20,873 bases of DNA from a virus. Below, piece by piece: positions 13,101 through 19,072 of this stretch. The translations under genes were made by a program, and so were the position numbers. The notes under the pieces are model-generated. The model was not told the DNA's origin and did not search any database. It saw nothing but the letters and a program-made list of their open reading frames with translations. The first letter of the stretch is position 1. Every line of letters starts with the position of its first letter. The stretch lies in the IMG/VR virus record IMGVR_UViG_3300021500_000009, positions 1-20,873 of that record, one strand, 5' to 3'.

Positions 13101-13579
13101 GCCAACCCCCTTGTTATATAAGGGGCAAATTTTCCACCTGCTTTAACAATAAGATTAGCCCCCTTTAAAGGCAATCCTAAAAACCCTACAAATCTACCTG
13201 CTTCTTCAAGTAGTTGTTCGGTAGTTGATGGCTGTGGGATTTCCTCTAGCCCAAGGATTCTCGGAGCAAGTCCCAATGTTCCTGTGCTGGCAATGCCACG
13301 GGTTAAAGCATAAGCCCCTCTAGCAACCTGTTTGCCTAATGGTAATTCTGGAGTTGCTTGTTCAATTAATTTCATTCGCACTTGAGTTGCTACATCTGGC
13401 TCTTCATATCTAAGACCACCACTAGAAATCACTTTGGCTGGAGGTATTTCCGACTCATGAATAAGTTGTTTATATCGCCTAAGAAGAGGGTCTTCTATAA
13501 CCCGCTCTTCTTCTGGTTGTGATTGTTCTAATAATTGACGATATTTTTCAAGGTAAGGGTCATAAATGTTGCCATTCAT
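10187..13579 (-). CDS. giant virion protein, probable internal/DNA-ejection protein
   Basis: About 1130 residues; the start at 13579 overlaps the previous stop (TAATG). The N-terminal part has Pro/Glu-rich and Gly/Ala-rich helices (PRILGLEEIPQPS; GAAVKALGKHLGQQIATLSI). A very charged Glu/Lys/Pro-rich middle follows (roughly residues 320-520). The C-terminal part contains, at roughly residues 920-970, ADDVVVKTQASAAPSD and IQRTPMGKLGTIFQTFVINE. I recall this motif from large phage minor-capsid or polyvalent proteins. Size and place (after other virion genes, before the holin) match T7 gp16-type ejection proteins. No lytic transglycosylase motif is evident. Function is inferred from position and composition. 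Confidence 0.7.
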   Translation of the reverse strand: MNGNIYDPYLEKYRQLLEQSQPEEERVIEDPLLRRYKQLIHESEIPPAKVISSGGLRYEEPDVATQVRMKLIEQATPELPLGKQVARGAYALTRGIASTGTLGLAPRILGLEEIPQPSTTEQLLEEAGRFVGFLGLPLKGANLIVKAGGKFAPYITRGLAKLLPKTPELGGAAVKALGKHLGQQIATLSIASGLSEIAEKPELKETLERMKGGAKVGAVFGLTGLINPTKYPRLNLLLRQVGSRVMGALGGVYSFEGLSPQTFFNELLYTYFSMKGTRPSEVIAKELGLYEKELERLKKEANEKLLKTLPQLPAKAETAPRMLITKEGLKPIEGEISFEPKEVIKEVQRRLETEAPKEEPIIKEEALPTPDIEAIRKRAEQKILERKELTPEEKRVLAEAGIYEEVEPGIAEGAIETKLTAGLKEIPIPEEGYQEFHMGINPFKDLKKLDEALLKAAEKTAREKVEELAIEELAPEPKEKLTEKIKGRIKGVIDYSPDKPYTLKTKEPIEIVKQFNENSQVVARHEAEAIKDIRDLPPKKIKYWIENPIRIFEDYPILKKLLYDPIKAAEKGHYEELDSVRNLIRRFKKMPNVSAKRLGIYAIAQQRDGKAVLEAMGIKEIPKLTPQEMEIYNQTRDILQETFNRINRARELAGLDPIPEVENYFTFVRNLKTLEQLGHSVLTESDMKFLERHLNATPFKYATPRKGVKAAVELNFFDVFENYMNTALRHIYKSPVIAKGRLLLSEIDLPTGEKVNLKEQAPILSDYIERWLDYNAGQRIPTHVPEWLNRAAYRLSRNIGMAILGYNVRSALIQPTALRNSYIELGTKFLLDGIVDNAKPQKRNFAMKASNVLKGRMFDVQLADFLQSTFQKQYGRIQRKVAKVGTFPLQWLDLETARITWLGAYKKGVTPVNKGGLGLTPKEARVYADDVVVKTQASAAPSDIAMIQRTPMGKLGTIFQTFVINEWNFLAKDVFKSPKPTGEKAVQIARLALSTALINALFEKVFRLRSPYPSPEWEIYRAIEEGKAPAQIVGAGFKEMMEQLPIIGGAIRWSRPYRIAWPASLQAIEGALRLLTKMISEPDLRKFNKNDFETVGRLLGIPGTSQVMKYIRRRQKGLNHAEAILGIRTQ

Positions 13580-14580
13580 TATTTTAGCTCGTATCCTAAA
13601 ATTCTTGGGTCTTCCCACAATTCTGGATTATCTAACCAAAACTTAAACCAGCGAATATCCCAACCTCTTTTCTTTGCTTCATCTAAAATACTATTTAAAA
13701 TTTGTTTTTTATCCCATTTAATTCTTCCTTGTTTCGCATCTTCTAGATTGGTTTTAAATGTCTCCGCCATTTCAACATATTTACCGACAATGGCTCGGTC
13801 TTCATCCGTGCCGACTCCATTTCTTAATCTCGCAACTGCAATATTGAATTCTTGAGGAAATCTAAGGTCTATCCCTTGTGGAAGCATAGTAATAACATCT
13901 TCAATTTTTGGTTTAACGAAAATCCTTTTAACATCTTTACCTACATCTGTCCCAAATCTTTGTTTAATATAATTATCATAAAGAGCTCGAACATTCCTCG
14001 CAATGCTATTTCGAGCATTTATTGTCTGATAATCTGTCAAGCCGCCTGATTTTCGGGCATCTATTAACCCCACAAGAGCATCTTTATACTGTTGTTTAGT
14101 TAAATATCCTGCCTCAAAATATTTCTTTAAGTCTTGTTTCTTTTTTTCATATTCTGATGGTTCTCTATATTTTGCCTGAGTTCTAGCTGTAATTTCTGTT
14201 TTTTTCTGATGTATATCTAATGCTTGTTCTGGTGGAATATATCCAATAGCTGCAGGAACAGTCTCCCGTAACGGTTTTCCCGTGGCCTCTGAAAGAGCTA
14301 TTGCTTTTGCTAACCAATCAGGGGGTTTAAGCAACCGTTGCTTTTCTAGTTCTAATCCTTTTTCAGTTAATCCCACTCTTTTCTGCTGCAACTCATACTC
14401 TTTTTGCCATTGTTCCTGTTTTAATCGCTGCTGTTCTTGTAACTGTCGAAGGGCATACAATTGCTGGAGAGTAGAGGCTATCCCGCCGCCAACATTAGGA
14501 TAAGGAGAAAAAGGATTATAAAAAGGATTCTGCTGAGATAGCTGACCTAAAATCACCGCAGGATTGAAATAAACGGCCAT
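13579..14580 (-). CDS. coiled-coil virion protein
   Basis: 333 residues. After an aromatic/Pro/Asn start (NPFYNPFSPYPNVGGG) comes a long Gln/Glu/Lys coiled coil at about 37-85 (LQEQQRLKQEQWQKEYELQQ). A largely helical body follows (EYEKKKQDLKKYFEAGYLTK; NARNSIARNVRALYDNYIKQ), ending with Trp-rich WDIRWFKFWLDNPELWED. GGAGG precedes the ATG. The coiled coil and its place between the low-complexity protein and the giant protein suggest an internal virion protein like T7 gp15, by position only. No family recognised. Confidence 0.6.
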   Translation of the reverse strand: MAVYFNPAVILGQLSQQNPFYNPFSPYPNVGGGIASTLQQLYALRQLQEQQRLKQEQWQKEYELQQKRVGLTEKGLELEKQRLLKPPDWLAKAIALSEATGKPLRETVPAAIGYIPPEQALDIHQKKTEITARTQAKYREPSEYEKKKQDLKKYFEAGYLTKQQYKDALVGLIDARKSGGLTDYQTINARNSIARNVRALYDNYIKQRFGTDVGKDVKRIFVKPKIEDVITMLPQGIDLRFPQEFNIAVARLRNGVGTDEDRAIVGKYVEMAETFKTNLEDAKQGRIKWDKKQILNSILDEAKKRGWDIRWFKFWLDNPELWEDPRILGYELK

Positions 14581-14592
14581 TTTCCCCTCCTT

Positions 14593-15792
14593 TTACCCGT
14601 ATTGATAGCCCCAAGGACTACCATGTGTCGGTGAGGCCATATACATGAAAGGATTATTCTGCCCTTGCCCGCCTAATACCCAAGGAAGAATAGATGGCAC
14701 TATGCCTAGTAACTGAGTCATAAACGATGGCTGATACATCTGCGGAGCATATCCAGGTTGAGAGCCAAGTAACCCAAGCATCCCTTGCATCCAAGGCGGA
14801 TACATCTGATTCATCTCTAACTGCTGTTGCATTAAAGCCTGTCTCATCAAAGCATCAGAAACACTAAGAGGCAATTGGGCATACATACCACCAAGTCCTG
14901 TTAGCCCACTAAGAGCTTGTAACTGAGCCTGAAGTGCTGCTTGACTCAATCCAGCTTGCCCTTGGCCATATGTATATAACTGCCCTAAAGCTGCTAATTG
15001 TCTCTGTCTTGCGGCCTCTAGGGCGGCTAGTTCTCTAGCTTCTCTCTCAAGCCCTGTCTCAGCAGTAATTCTTCCTGCGATGTCTTGTGCTGTCCGCCCC
15101 ATCGGAGTTGACCAACGGAGACCCGTAAGACCAGCTCTTTCAGCAGCATTAGCTATCTGGTCAGCTATTGCTATGTCTGAAACCTGCATGGCTTTCTTAT
15201 ACCATTCCTCTTGAGAGACAGGAAGCCCCGTTTTGGCTATACCTCTTAGAATGTTACTCCCATATGTCCACTGCCAAGGTGTCGGGATGGTAACACCACC
15301 AGCTAATTGAGAATAGATGTCGCTTGCCATGTCCCATTGCCATGGGTAATTAAATTGGAAAGATTGGTCTCCTCCTGTTGGTAGTGTGGTATCAGTGGTT
15401 GCTGGTAAAAAAGGTTGTATTTGCCATGGCGGAATGCTTGTGGGATAATTTGTATTTGTGTTTTGTCCCCTACCAGAGTATTGAGACCAATATTTATAAG
15501 GATTAGCTCCAATTCTTTTAGGGAAAGTTTCCATTAATAGTTCTGGGGTAACTTCCATTCCTTTTCTTGACCATTCTCTAAGTTTGTTGAATAATTCATC
15601 CCGCAGAGTAAAGCCTGTATAGGGATTCCAAAGAACACCTGCCCCCTGAGGATATTCCGGTAACCCAACTAACCACTTGGGGTTTCTATAAAAAGAAACA
15701 TCCTGAAAAAGTGATGGATTTATATATGTAGGCCATCCCTCCATTTGTTCAATTGGTTTAGCCCCCTTTGGAATCTTAGTTAAATCAATCAT
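14593..15792 (-). CDS. Gln/Leu/Gly-rich low-complexity virion protein
   Basis: 399 residues. Residues 1-100 form a folded-looking part (NPKWLVGLPEYPQGAGVLWN; FTLRDELFNKLREWSRKGME). An Asn/Thr/Pro/Trp linker follows. Residues about 215-300 are Ala/Gln/Leu-rich helices (LEREARELAALEAARQRQLA; GLSQAALQAQLQALSGLTGL). The end is rich in Met, Gln, Pro, Tyr and Gly (MYPPWMQGMLGLLG), with a hydrophobic stretch FMTQLLGIVPSILPWVLGG that could enter a membrane. AGGAGG lies 8 bases before the ATG. Composition and place fit a podophage internal/ejection protein forming part of a trans-envelope tube; inferred. Confidence 0.6.
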   Translation of the reverse strand: MIDLTKIPKGAKPIEQMEGWPTYINPSLFQDVSFYRNPKWLVGLPEYPQGAGVLWNPYTGFTLRDELFNKLREWSRKGMEVTPELLMETFPKRIGANPYKYWSQYSGRGQNTNTNYPTSIPPWQIQPFLPATTDTTLPTGGDQSFQFNYPWQWDMASDIYSQLAGGVTIPTPWQWTYGSNILRGIAKTGLPVSQEEWYKKAMQVSDIAIADQIANAAERAGLTGLRWSTPMGRTAQDIAGRITAETGLEREARELAALEAARQRQLAALGQLYTYGQGQAGLSQAALQAQLQALSGLTGLGGMYAQLPLSVSDALMRQALMQQQLEMNQMYPPWMQGMLGLLGSQPGYAPQMYQPSFMTQLLGIVPSILPWVLGGQGQNNPFMYMASPTHGSPWGYQYG

Positions 15793-15797
15793 TGTTA

Positions 15798-16421
15798 TTA
15801 ACCTCCTGCTGGAGTTGTCTCATATGGCGTATTCAGGGCAGTATAATTTTGCCACCACCTTAAAAAATCAGCTAAACTAATGCTGTATGGATTAGCTCCC
15901 CTAGCTTGTAAGTATGCCTGTATCGTAGCTTGGTCAGCTCCTATGTTTTGAGCTAGGGTAAAAATATCCCTAATCTGGTTTAATGACATTGATTGTCCGC
16001 CATAAGGTTGCTGATAAGGTGATTGGTATGGCGACTGATAAGGTGATGGTCGGGATGTCATGTTCGCCCCTCTAGTTACCCTGGGAGCACCTGTATATCT
16101 AGATTGCTGGACTCGATAATAAGGTTCACCATAAGTGTTATAACCAGGGAGCGTATATGCACCACCAATACTAGGTGTCCTTAAGGGATTATAAGCAGGT
16201 TGGTAACCATAAGGATTATAGGCTGGTTGAAAGCTGTATGGATTATACAATTTATATTGACTTTGCTGCCATTGACGATACTTCATTAATTCTTGCTTAG
16301 TTGGCTGAACAATAGGGTATGGAGGGGGCACAGGTGATGCAGAAGGGGTAGAGAGACTTGTTGTGCTGGAGAGAGCATTATATCTTCGCTGTCGTTTTGA
16401 ATAAGGATTATAGTAAAACAT
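15798..16421 (-). CDS. Tyr/Pro/Gln-rich repeat protein of the virion
   Basis: 207 residues of low complexity. The middle holds 9-residue repeats (YNPYSFQPA, YNPYGYQPA, YNPLRTPS) and then SPYQ repeats (SPYQSPYQSPYQQPYGG). Only the last third looks folded: MSLNQIRDIFTLAQNIGADQ and LADFLRWWQNYTAL, helical. AAAGGAGG lies just before the ATG, so it is well expressed. The Tyr/Pro/Gln composition resembles prion-like or adhesive proteins. Its place among ejection-type genes suggests a flexible virion component. No family recognised. It overlaps the upstream small gene by 14 bases. Confidence 0.65.
   Translation of the reverse strand: MFYYNPYSKRQRRYNALSSTTSLSTPSASPVPPPYPIVQPTKQELMKYRQWQQSQYKLYNPYSFQPAYNPYGYQPAYNPLRTPSIGGAYTLPGYNTYGEPYYRVQQSRYTGAPRVTRGANMTSRPSPYQSPYQSPYQQPYGGQSMSLNQIRDIFTLAQNIGADQATIQAYLQARGANPYSISLADFLRWWQNYTALNTPYETTPAGG
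16001..16050. repeat. short tandem repeat coding SPYQ units
   Basis: Repeats of about 12 bases (plus-strand GATAAGGTGATTGG-type units, varied) encode SPYQ three times and QPYG once in the Tyr/Pro/Gln-rich protein. The two GACTGATAAGGTGAT-like units are the most alike. Confidence 0.6.
16186..16247. repeat. 27-bp tandem repeat
   Basis: GGATTATA begins at 16186, 16213 and 16240, an exact 27-base period. The first two units also share GCxGGTTG at the same offset. They encode the YNPYxxQPA units of the Tyr/Pro/Gln-rich protein. Confidence 0.75.
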
Positions 16422-16608
16422 CCTTTACCTCCTTTAAATATTTTGTCCGCCAGATATCCCTCATTAGTTTATCCCATTCTTTTTGACTCTTTTCGAATTG
16501 ACTAGTTAATGGCGACCATGGATGCTTTAGAAATCTCAAGTATTTGGTCTGCGTAGGATTCTGCGGAAAGATATTTATAAAGTAAGAAGTCTTTAAATAG
16601 TTTTTCAT
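16408..16608 (-). CDS. small basic hypothetical protein
   Basis: 66 residues (MKNYLKTSYFINIFPQNPTQ, then FLKHPWSPLTSQFEKSQKEW and DIWRTKYLKEVKDVLL). It starts two bases after the upstream stop and has no clear ribosome binding site, so translation by coupling is likely. It overlaps the next gene by 14 bases and its last codons carry that gene's AGGAGG. The aromatic, basic composition gives no family. The gene is less certain than its neighbours because of the missing site. Confidence 0.5.
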   Translation of the reverse strand: MKNYLKTSYFINIFPQNPTQTKYLRFLKHPWSPLTSQFEKSQKEWDKLMRDIWRTKYLKEVKDVLL

Positions 16609-16610
16609 TT

Positions 16611-17021
16611 CTATCTAGCTAATCCTCTAGTAAACTTAACCCCTCTCCGTGGTGCTCCACCGCCTCGTAAATTGTATTGAAGGGGGTTTACCCCAAGACC
16701 TGCATAATTCATCGGGAATATCGGTGTTCGAGGAATATTAGCCATTGGAATATTATATCCTGGTGCTTGGCGTCCTAGAAATACATTGTAAAGAATGTTG
16801 CTCGCATCATAAATACCACTTGGAACAGGCGGTGCTTGCATATTTAAATATGCCATCATCCTTTGAGCAATGGCATTTCGTAGAGCTTGCTCTTGAGGTG
16901 AAATCATTGGTTGGTATTGTATCGGTTGCCCTTTAAAAACACCGCCGCCATCTCCACCTAAGAGTTGTCCTAACAATCCTGCCCCCGCCGTAATAATTGA
17001 ACCTAAAAGAAAAGGATTCAT
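16611..17021 (-). CDS. small Gly/Pro-rich virion protein with a hydrophobic N-terminus
   Basis: 136 residues. The N-terminus FLLGSIITAGAGLLGQLLGG is a GxxxG-type hydrophobic segment of about 20 residues ending in GGDGGG. Such starts are common in phage internal or ejection proteins (T7 gp14-like by position). The middle is helical (SPQEQALRNAIAQRMMAYLN) and the rest is Pro/Asn/Gly-rich (PGYNIPMANIPRTPIFPMNY) with a basic end. AAGGAGG lies just before the ATG. It may insert in the host membrane during DNA entry; inferred from position and composition. Confidence 0.65.
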   Translation of the reverse strand: MNPFLLGSIITAGAGLLGQLLGGDGGGVFKGQPIQYQPMISPQEQALRNAIAQRMMAYLNMQAPPVPSGIYDASNILYNVFLGRQAPGYNIPMANIPRTPIFPMNYAGLGVNPLQYNLRGGGAPRRGVKFTRGLAR

Positions 17022-17031
17022 TCTATCCTCC

Positions 17032-17547
17032 TTAAAAAATTCGCCTCAGCAAAATGTTTGTGTAATACTTTTCATCCCACTTGAACCCGTATTTCTGACG
17101 CCCCTCAATTTTGAATCCTAATTTTTCATACAATTTAGCCATCTTTTCATCAGGCGTCTGAGTAAACAATCTTTTTAACTTAAATGCCTTGGCGATTTTT
17201 TGAATTAAATTATCTATGTCCTTATGGAGTTTATGAGAATACTTGCCATTCCATAACATCAAAAAGAACTCTCCCTTATGCTTTTGATATACATTCATAA
17301 ACCCCACAATGCCCTTCATATCCTTAATCTCATAAAAAAGATTTAAAGGATTAAGAAGACTAGCATAAATCAATTGCCAGATAGCATCATAATTCCGTCC
17401 CTCATCAGGAATCCATAACGGCCGTTGATAAAGTTGCTCAGCGATAACCCCTAACCGCTTGTCTTTAAAGTCTTTCACTATAAAAACCTTAAGTCTCGTC
17501 GATGGATTGAGAAATTCCTTAATAGTCTGTCCAGCGACATCCTTCAC
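17032..17547 (-). CDS. GNAT-like acetyltransferase fold protein
   Basis: About 171 residues from a GTG at 17547, chosen because GGAGG (17554-17558) lies six bases upstream; a TTG at 17565 lacks a site. The plan follows GNAT proteins: YEIKDMKGIVGFMNVYQKHK in the middle, then a helix NLIQKIAKAFKLKRLFTQT and the typical end MAKLYEKLGFKIEGRQKYGF followed by a last strand. The acetyl-CoA loop (Q/RxxGxG/A) is not clear, so activity is uncertain. GNAT-like genes are frequent among phage virion genes, for reasons I do not know. It overlaps the upstream peptidase gene by 29 bases. Confidence 0.65.
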   Translation of the reverse strand: MKDVAGQTIKEFLNPSTRLKVFIVKDFKDKRLGVIAEQLYQRPLWIPDEGRNYDAIWQLIYASLLNPLNLFYEIKDMKGIVGFMNVYQKHKGEFFLMLWNGKYSHKLHKDIDNLIQKIAKAFKLKRLFTQTPDEKMAKLYEKLGFKIEGRQKYGFKWDEKYYTNILLRRIF

Positions 17548-17956
17548 GCCATTCCTCCAATACAATGGGATAAATGAAATATCCTACATCTATATGAATA
17601 AAAGTGCCTGTCTTTTCATATGTTCCTTTTCTGAGATTCGGTAACCATCGTTCAATAAGGCCATCTAACTCTCTTACTTCCTCTATTGTCGGTAAATCTA
17701 AATCTAATGCTAATCCAAATAAATGGACACTCAACGGCACGCCACCGACTTTCTTGTTGTATCGAGGGCATCTATACCCGCTTGAGATTTTAATCGGTTT
17801 GCCCCATTTCTCTCGTATTAGCTCAAATGATTCAAAAAGAATGTTATAAGGCATTACTATGCCATCCCGCTCCAATTGATATGGAATTCTATGGCAACAT
17901 GGACACTCGTATTCGCTTCTTAGAATGTATGGGGCAATATATTTGCTATCTGTCAA
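17519..17956 (-). CDS. peptidase M15 (PF08291-like) peptidoglycan peptidase
   Basis: 145 residues. PIKISSGYRCPRYNKKVGGV is followed by SVHLFGLALDLD (H78, D85) and FIHIDVG (H121), the zinc ligands and fold of M15A peptidases, which cut D-Ala-D-Ala or L-Ala-D-Glu bonds of peptidoglycan. An N-terminal ECPCCHR knuckle is usual in the phage M15A_3 type. The start is a TTG at 17956 with GGAAAGG upstream; no in-frame ATG occurs before residue 35. There is no signal peptide. It could be the endolysin needing the holin at 10005-10190, or a virion lysin, since it lies among virion genes 7 kb from the lysis genes. Confidence 0.88.
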   Translation of the reverse strand: MTDSKYIAPYILRSEYECPCCHRIPYQLERDGIVMPYNILFESFELIREKWGKPIKISSGYRCPRYNKKVGGVPLSVHLFGLALDLDLPTIEEVRELDGLIERWLPNLRKGTYEKTGTFIHIDVGYFIYPIVLEEWREGCRWTDY

Positions 17957-17962
17957 CTTGAT

Positions 17963-18355
17963 TTACCTTTCCTTTCTAAATAGTGAAGCATTAGCATCTA
18001 CGGTATAGCCCGCAGTTGTCTCTTGGTTTTGAATACTGTAAAGTTTAATTTTCTCGACATCGGGAGTAATAGAAGTAGTTTTCTGAACAACTGATGTCCC
18101 GCTCGGAGTTACATTAATCGTAACATATGCCTCTGTATCCCATTGGTCTCTATCACTGTCATAAGTTACAAACTTAAAAATTACATCCTGACTTACACTA
18201 CCATGGCCACCTTTTACATAACAGGTAATAGACGCAAATTCCGCCCGACTTAAATCAAATTCCTTAGAAGTGAAATCAGAACCATCCACCTCAGTAGAAT
18301 TAATAGCAATTTCCTCATCTGAAGCTAAAAACTTTTCTCTAACAGGAATTAACAT
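17963..18355 (-). CDS. beta-rich virion protein
   Basis: 130 residues, almost all strands: EFDLSRAEFASITCYVKGGH, DVIFKFVTYDSDRDQWDTEA, VTINVTPSGTSVVQKTTSIT and VEKIKLYSIQNQET. This matches a beta-sandwich such as a phage fibre-associated or decoration domain. TAAAGGAGGG precedes the ATG. It lies downstream of the fibre gene and small helical genes. A fibre accessory or head/tail decoration role fits, but the sequence does not decide. No Cys cluster or enzyme motif. Confidence 0.6.
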   Translation of the reverse strand: MLIPVREKFLASDEEIAINSTEVDGSDFTSKEFDLSRAEFASITCYVKGGHGSVSQDVIFKFVTYDSDRDQWDTEAYVTINVTPSGTSVVQKTTSITPDVEKIKLYSIQNQETTAGYTVDANASLFRKER

Positions 18356-18367
18356 ATTTTCCCTCCT

Positions 18368-18601
18368 TTAATCATTTTTTTGTTTTTTGGGCGTTTCTAA
18401 CTTTATAAAATACTCATTATTTTGAGTTAATTGCCATCGTTCTTCTTTTATATCAATTCCCAGCTCCAAAGCCACAGTCTCAATCGCCCGCTGAAGCTCT
18501 GCCTGCTTCTGCTTAGCTAATCGGATGGCGTCCTGCACTATTAGCTTTTTTAGCCTCAGAAGCTCTCTCTGGCTCTCCATGAGTTTTATTTTTTGGGTCA
18601 T
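18368..18601 (-). CDS. small coiled-coil protein
   Basis: 77 residues. Residues 5-45 form a long charged helix (ESQRELLRLKKLIVQDAIRL; KQKQAELQRAIETVALELGI), followed by IKEERWQLTQNNEYFIKLET and a Lys-rich tail. GAGGGG lies before the ATG. It may be a small assembly or scaffold-type protein of the fibre region. No family recognised. Confidence 0.6.
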   Translation of the reverse strand: MTQKIKLMESQRELLRLKKLIVQDAIRLAKQKQAELQRAIETVALELGIDIKEERWQLTQNNEYFIKLETPKKQKND

Positions 18602-18606
18602 TCTGA

Positions 18607-18792
18607 TTACCCCTCTTTAATCAAAAATAATACTATCTTGGTCAGTTTTTTAAGAAACGCCTTGGCTGACTTCAAATCATTTATATGCTGGTCAATGTAG
18701 TTATCCACCTTGCTGTAAGGGATATTTTCCAAAAAAGCCCTTATCTCTTGTCGTTTAGCCCCTACTTCTTCAATCTTATTTTTTATAGCCAT
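18607..18792 (-). CDS. small helical hypothetical protein
   Basis: About 61 residues from ATG 18792, chosen because GAGGAG lies a few bases upstream. A longer start at 18822 overlaps the upstream gene more and lacks a site. Mostly helix (KIEEVGAKRQEIRAFLENIP; DLKSAKAFLKKLTKIVLFLI). The hydrophobic end (LTKIVLFLI) is too short for a firm membrane segment. It overlaps the upstream gene by 10 bases. Confidence 0.55.
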   Translation of the reverse strand: MAIKNKIEEVGAKRQEIRAFLENIPYSKVDNYIDQHINDLKSAKAFLKKLTKIVLFLIKEG

Positions 18793-19061
18793 TCTTCTGT
18801 CTCCTCTTCTGGTGGTTGCCAATTGGGATTTTCTTCAACTTCACCTGTTTCAAGATTAACATAATATTTTCCAAGTGGGGCGGTTTCTGTGAAATCTTCT
18901 GGAAATTCTGAATCTGGAGCATAAAAAAGTTCGACATTTTCCCACTTAATTCCGCTTCCTATTTCACAATCTCTCTCTTTGTTTATAGTCTTTTCTGATG
19001 GCTCACCTTTTCGAATAGGTGGGCTAATTTCGCCTGTTTGTTTATGATAGAGAAAATACAT
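18783..19061 (-). CDS. small acidic protein downstream of the fibre gene
   Basis: 92 residues with MYFLYHKQTGEISPPIRKGE at the start, then KWENVELFYAPDSEFPEDFT and GKYYVNLETGEVEENPNWQP, ending in a Glu-rich tail. The YHKQTGEI and YVNLETGEV segments are strand-turn pairs that look like two copies of one hairpin. Small proteins of this kind follow fibre genes in many phages and may be assembly helpers. AAAGAGGTGA lies before the ATG. Function inferred only from position. Confidence 0.55.
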   Translation of the reverse strand: MYFLYHKQTGEISPPIRKGEPSEKTINKERDCEIGSGIKWENVELFYAPDSEFPEDFTETAPLGKYYVNLETGEVEENPNWQPPEEETEEWL

Positions 19062-19072
19062 TTGTCACCTCT

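Noticed and set aside
13580-13618. Longer start for the giant virion protein
   Set aside because: The start at 13579 overlaps the previous stop as TAATG, like other joints here. The upstream extension lies within the previous gene and has no better site.
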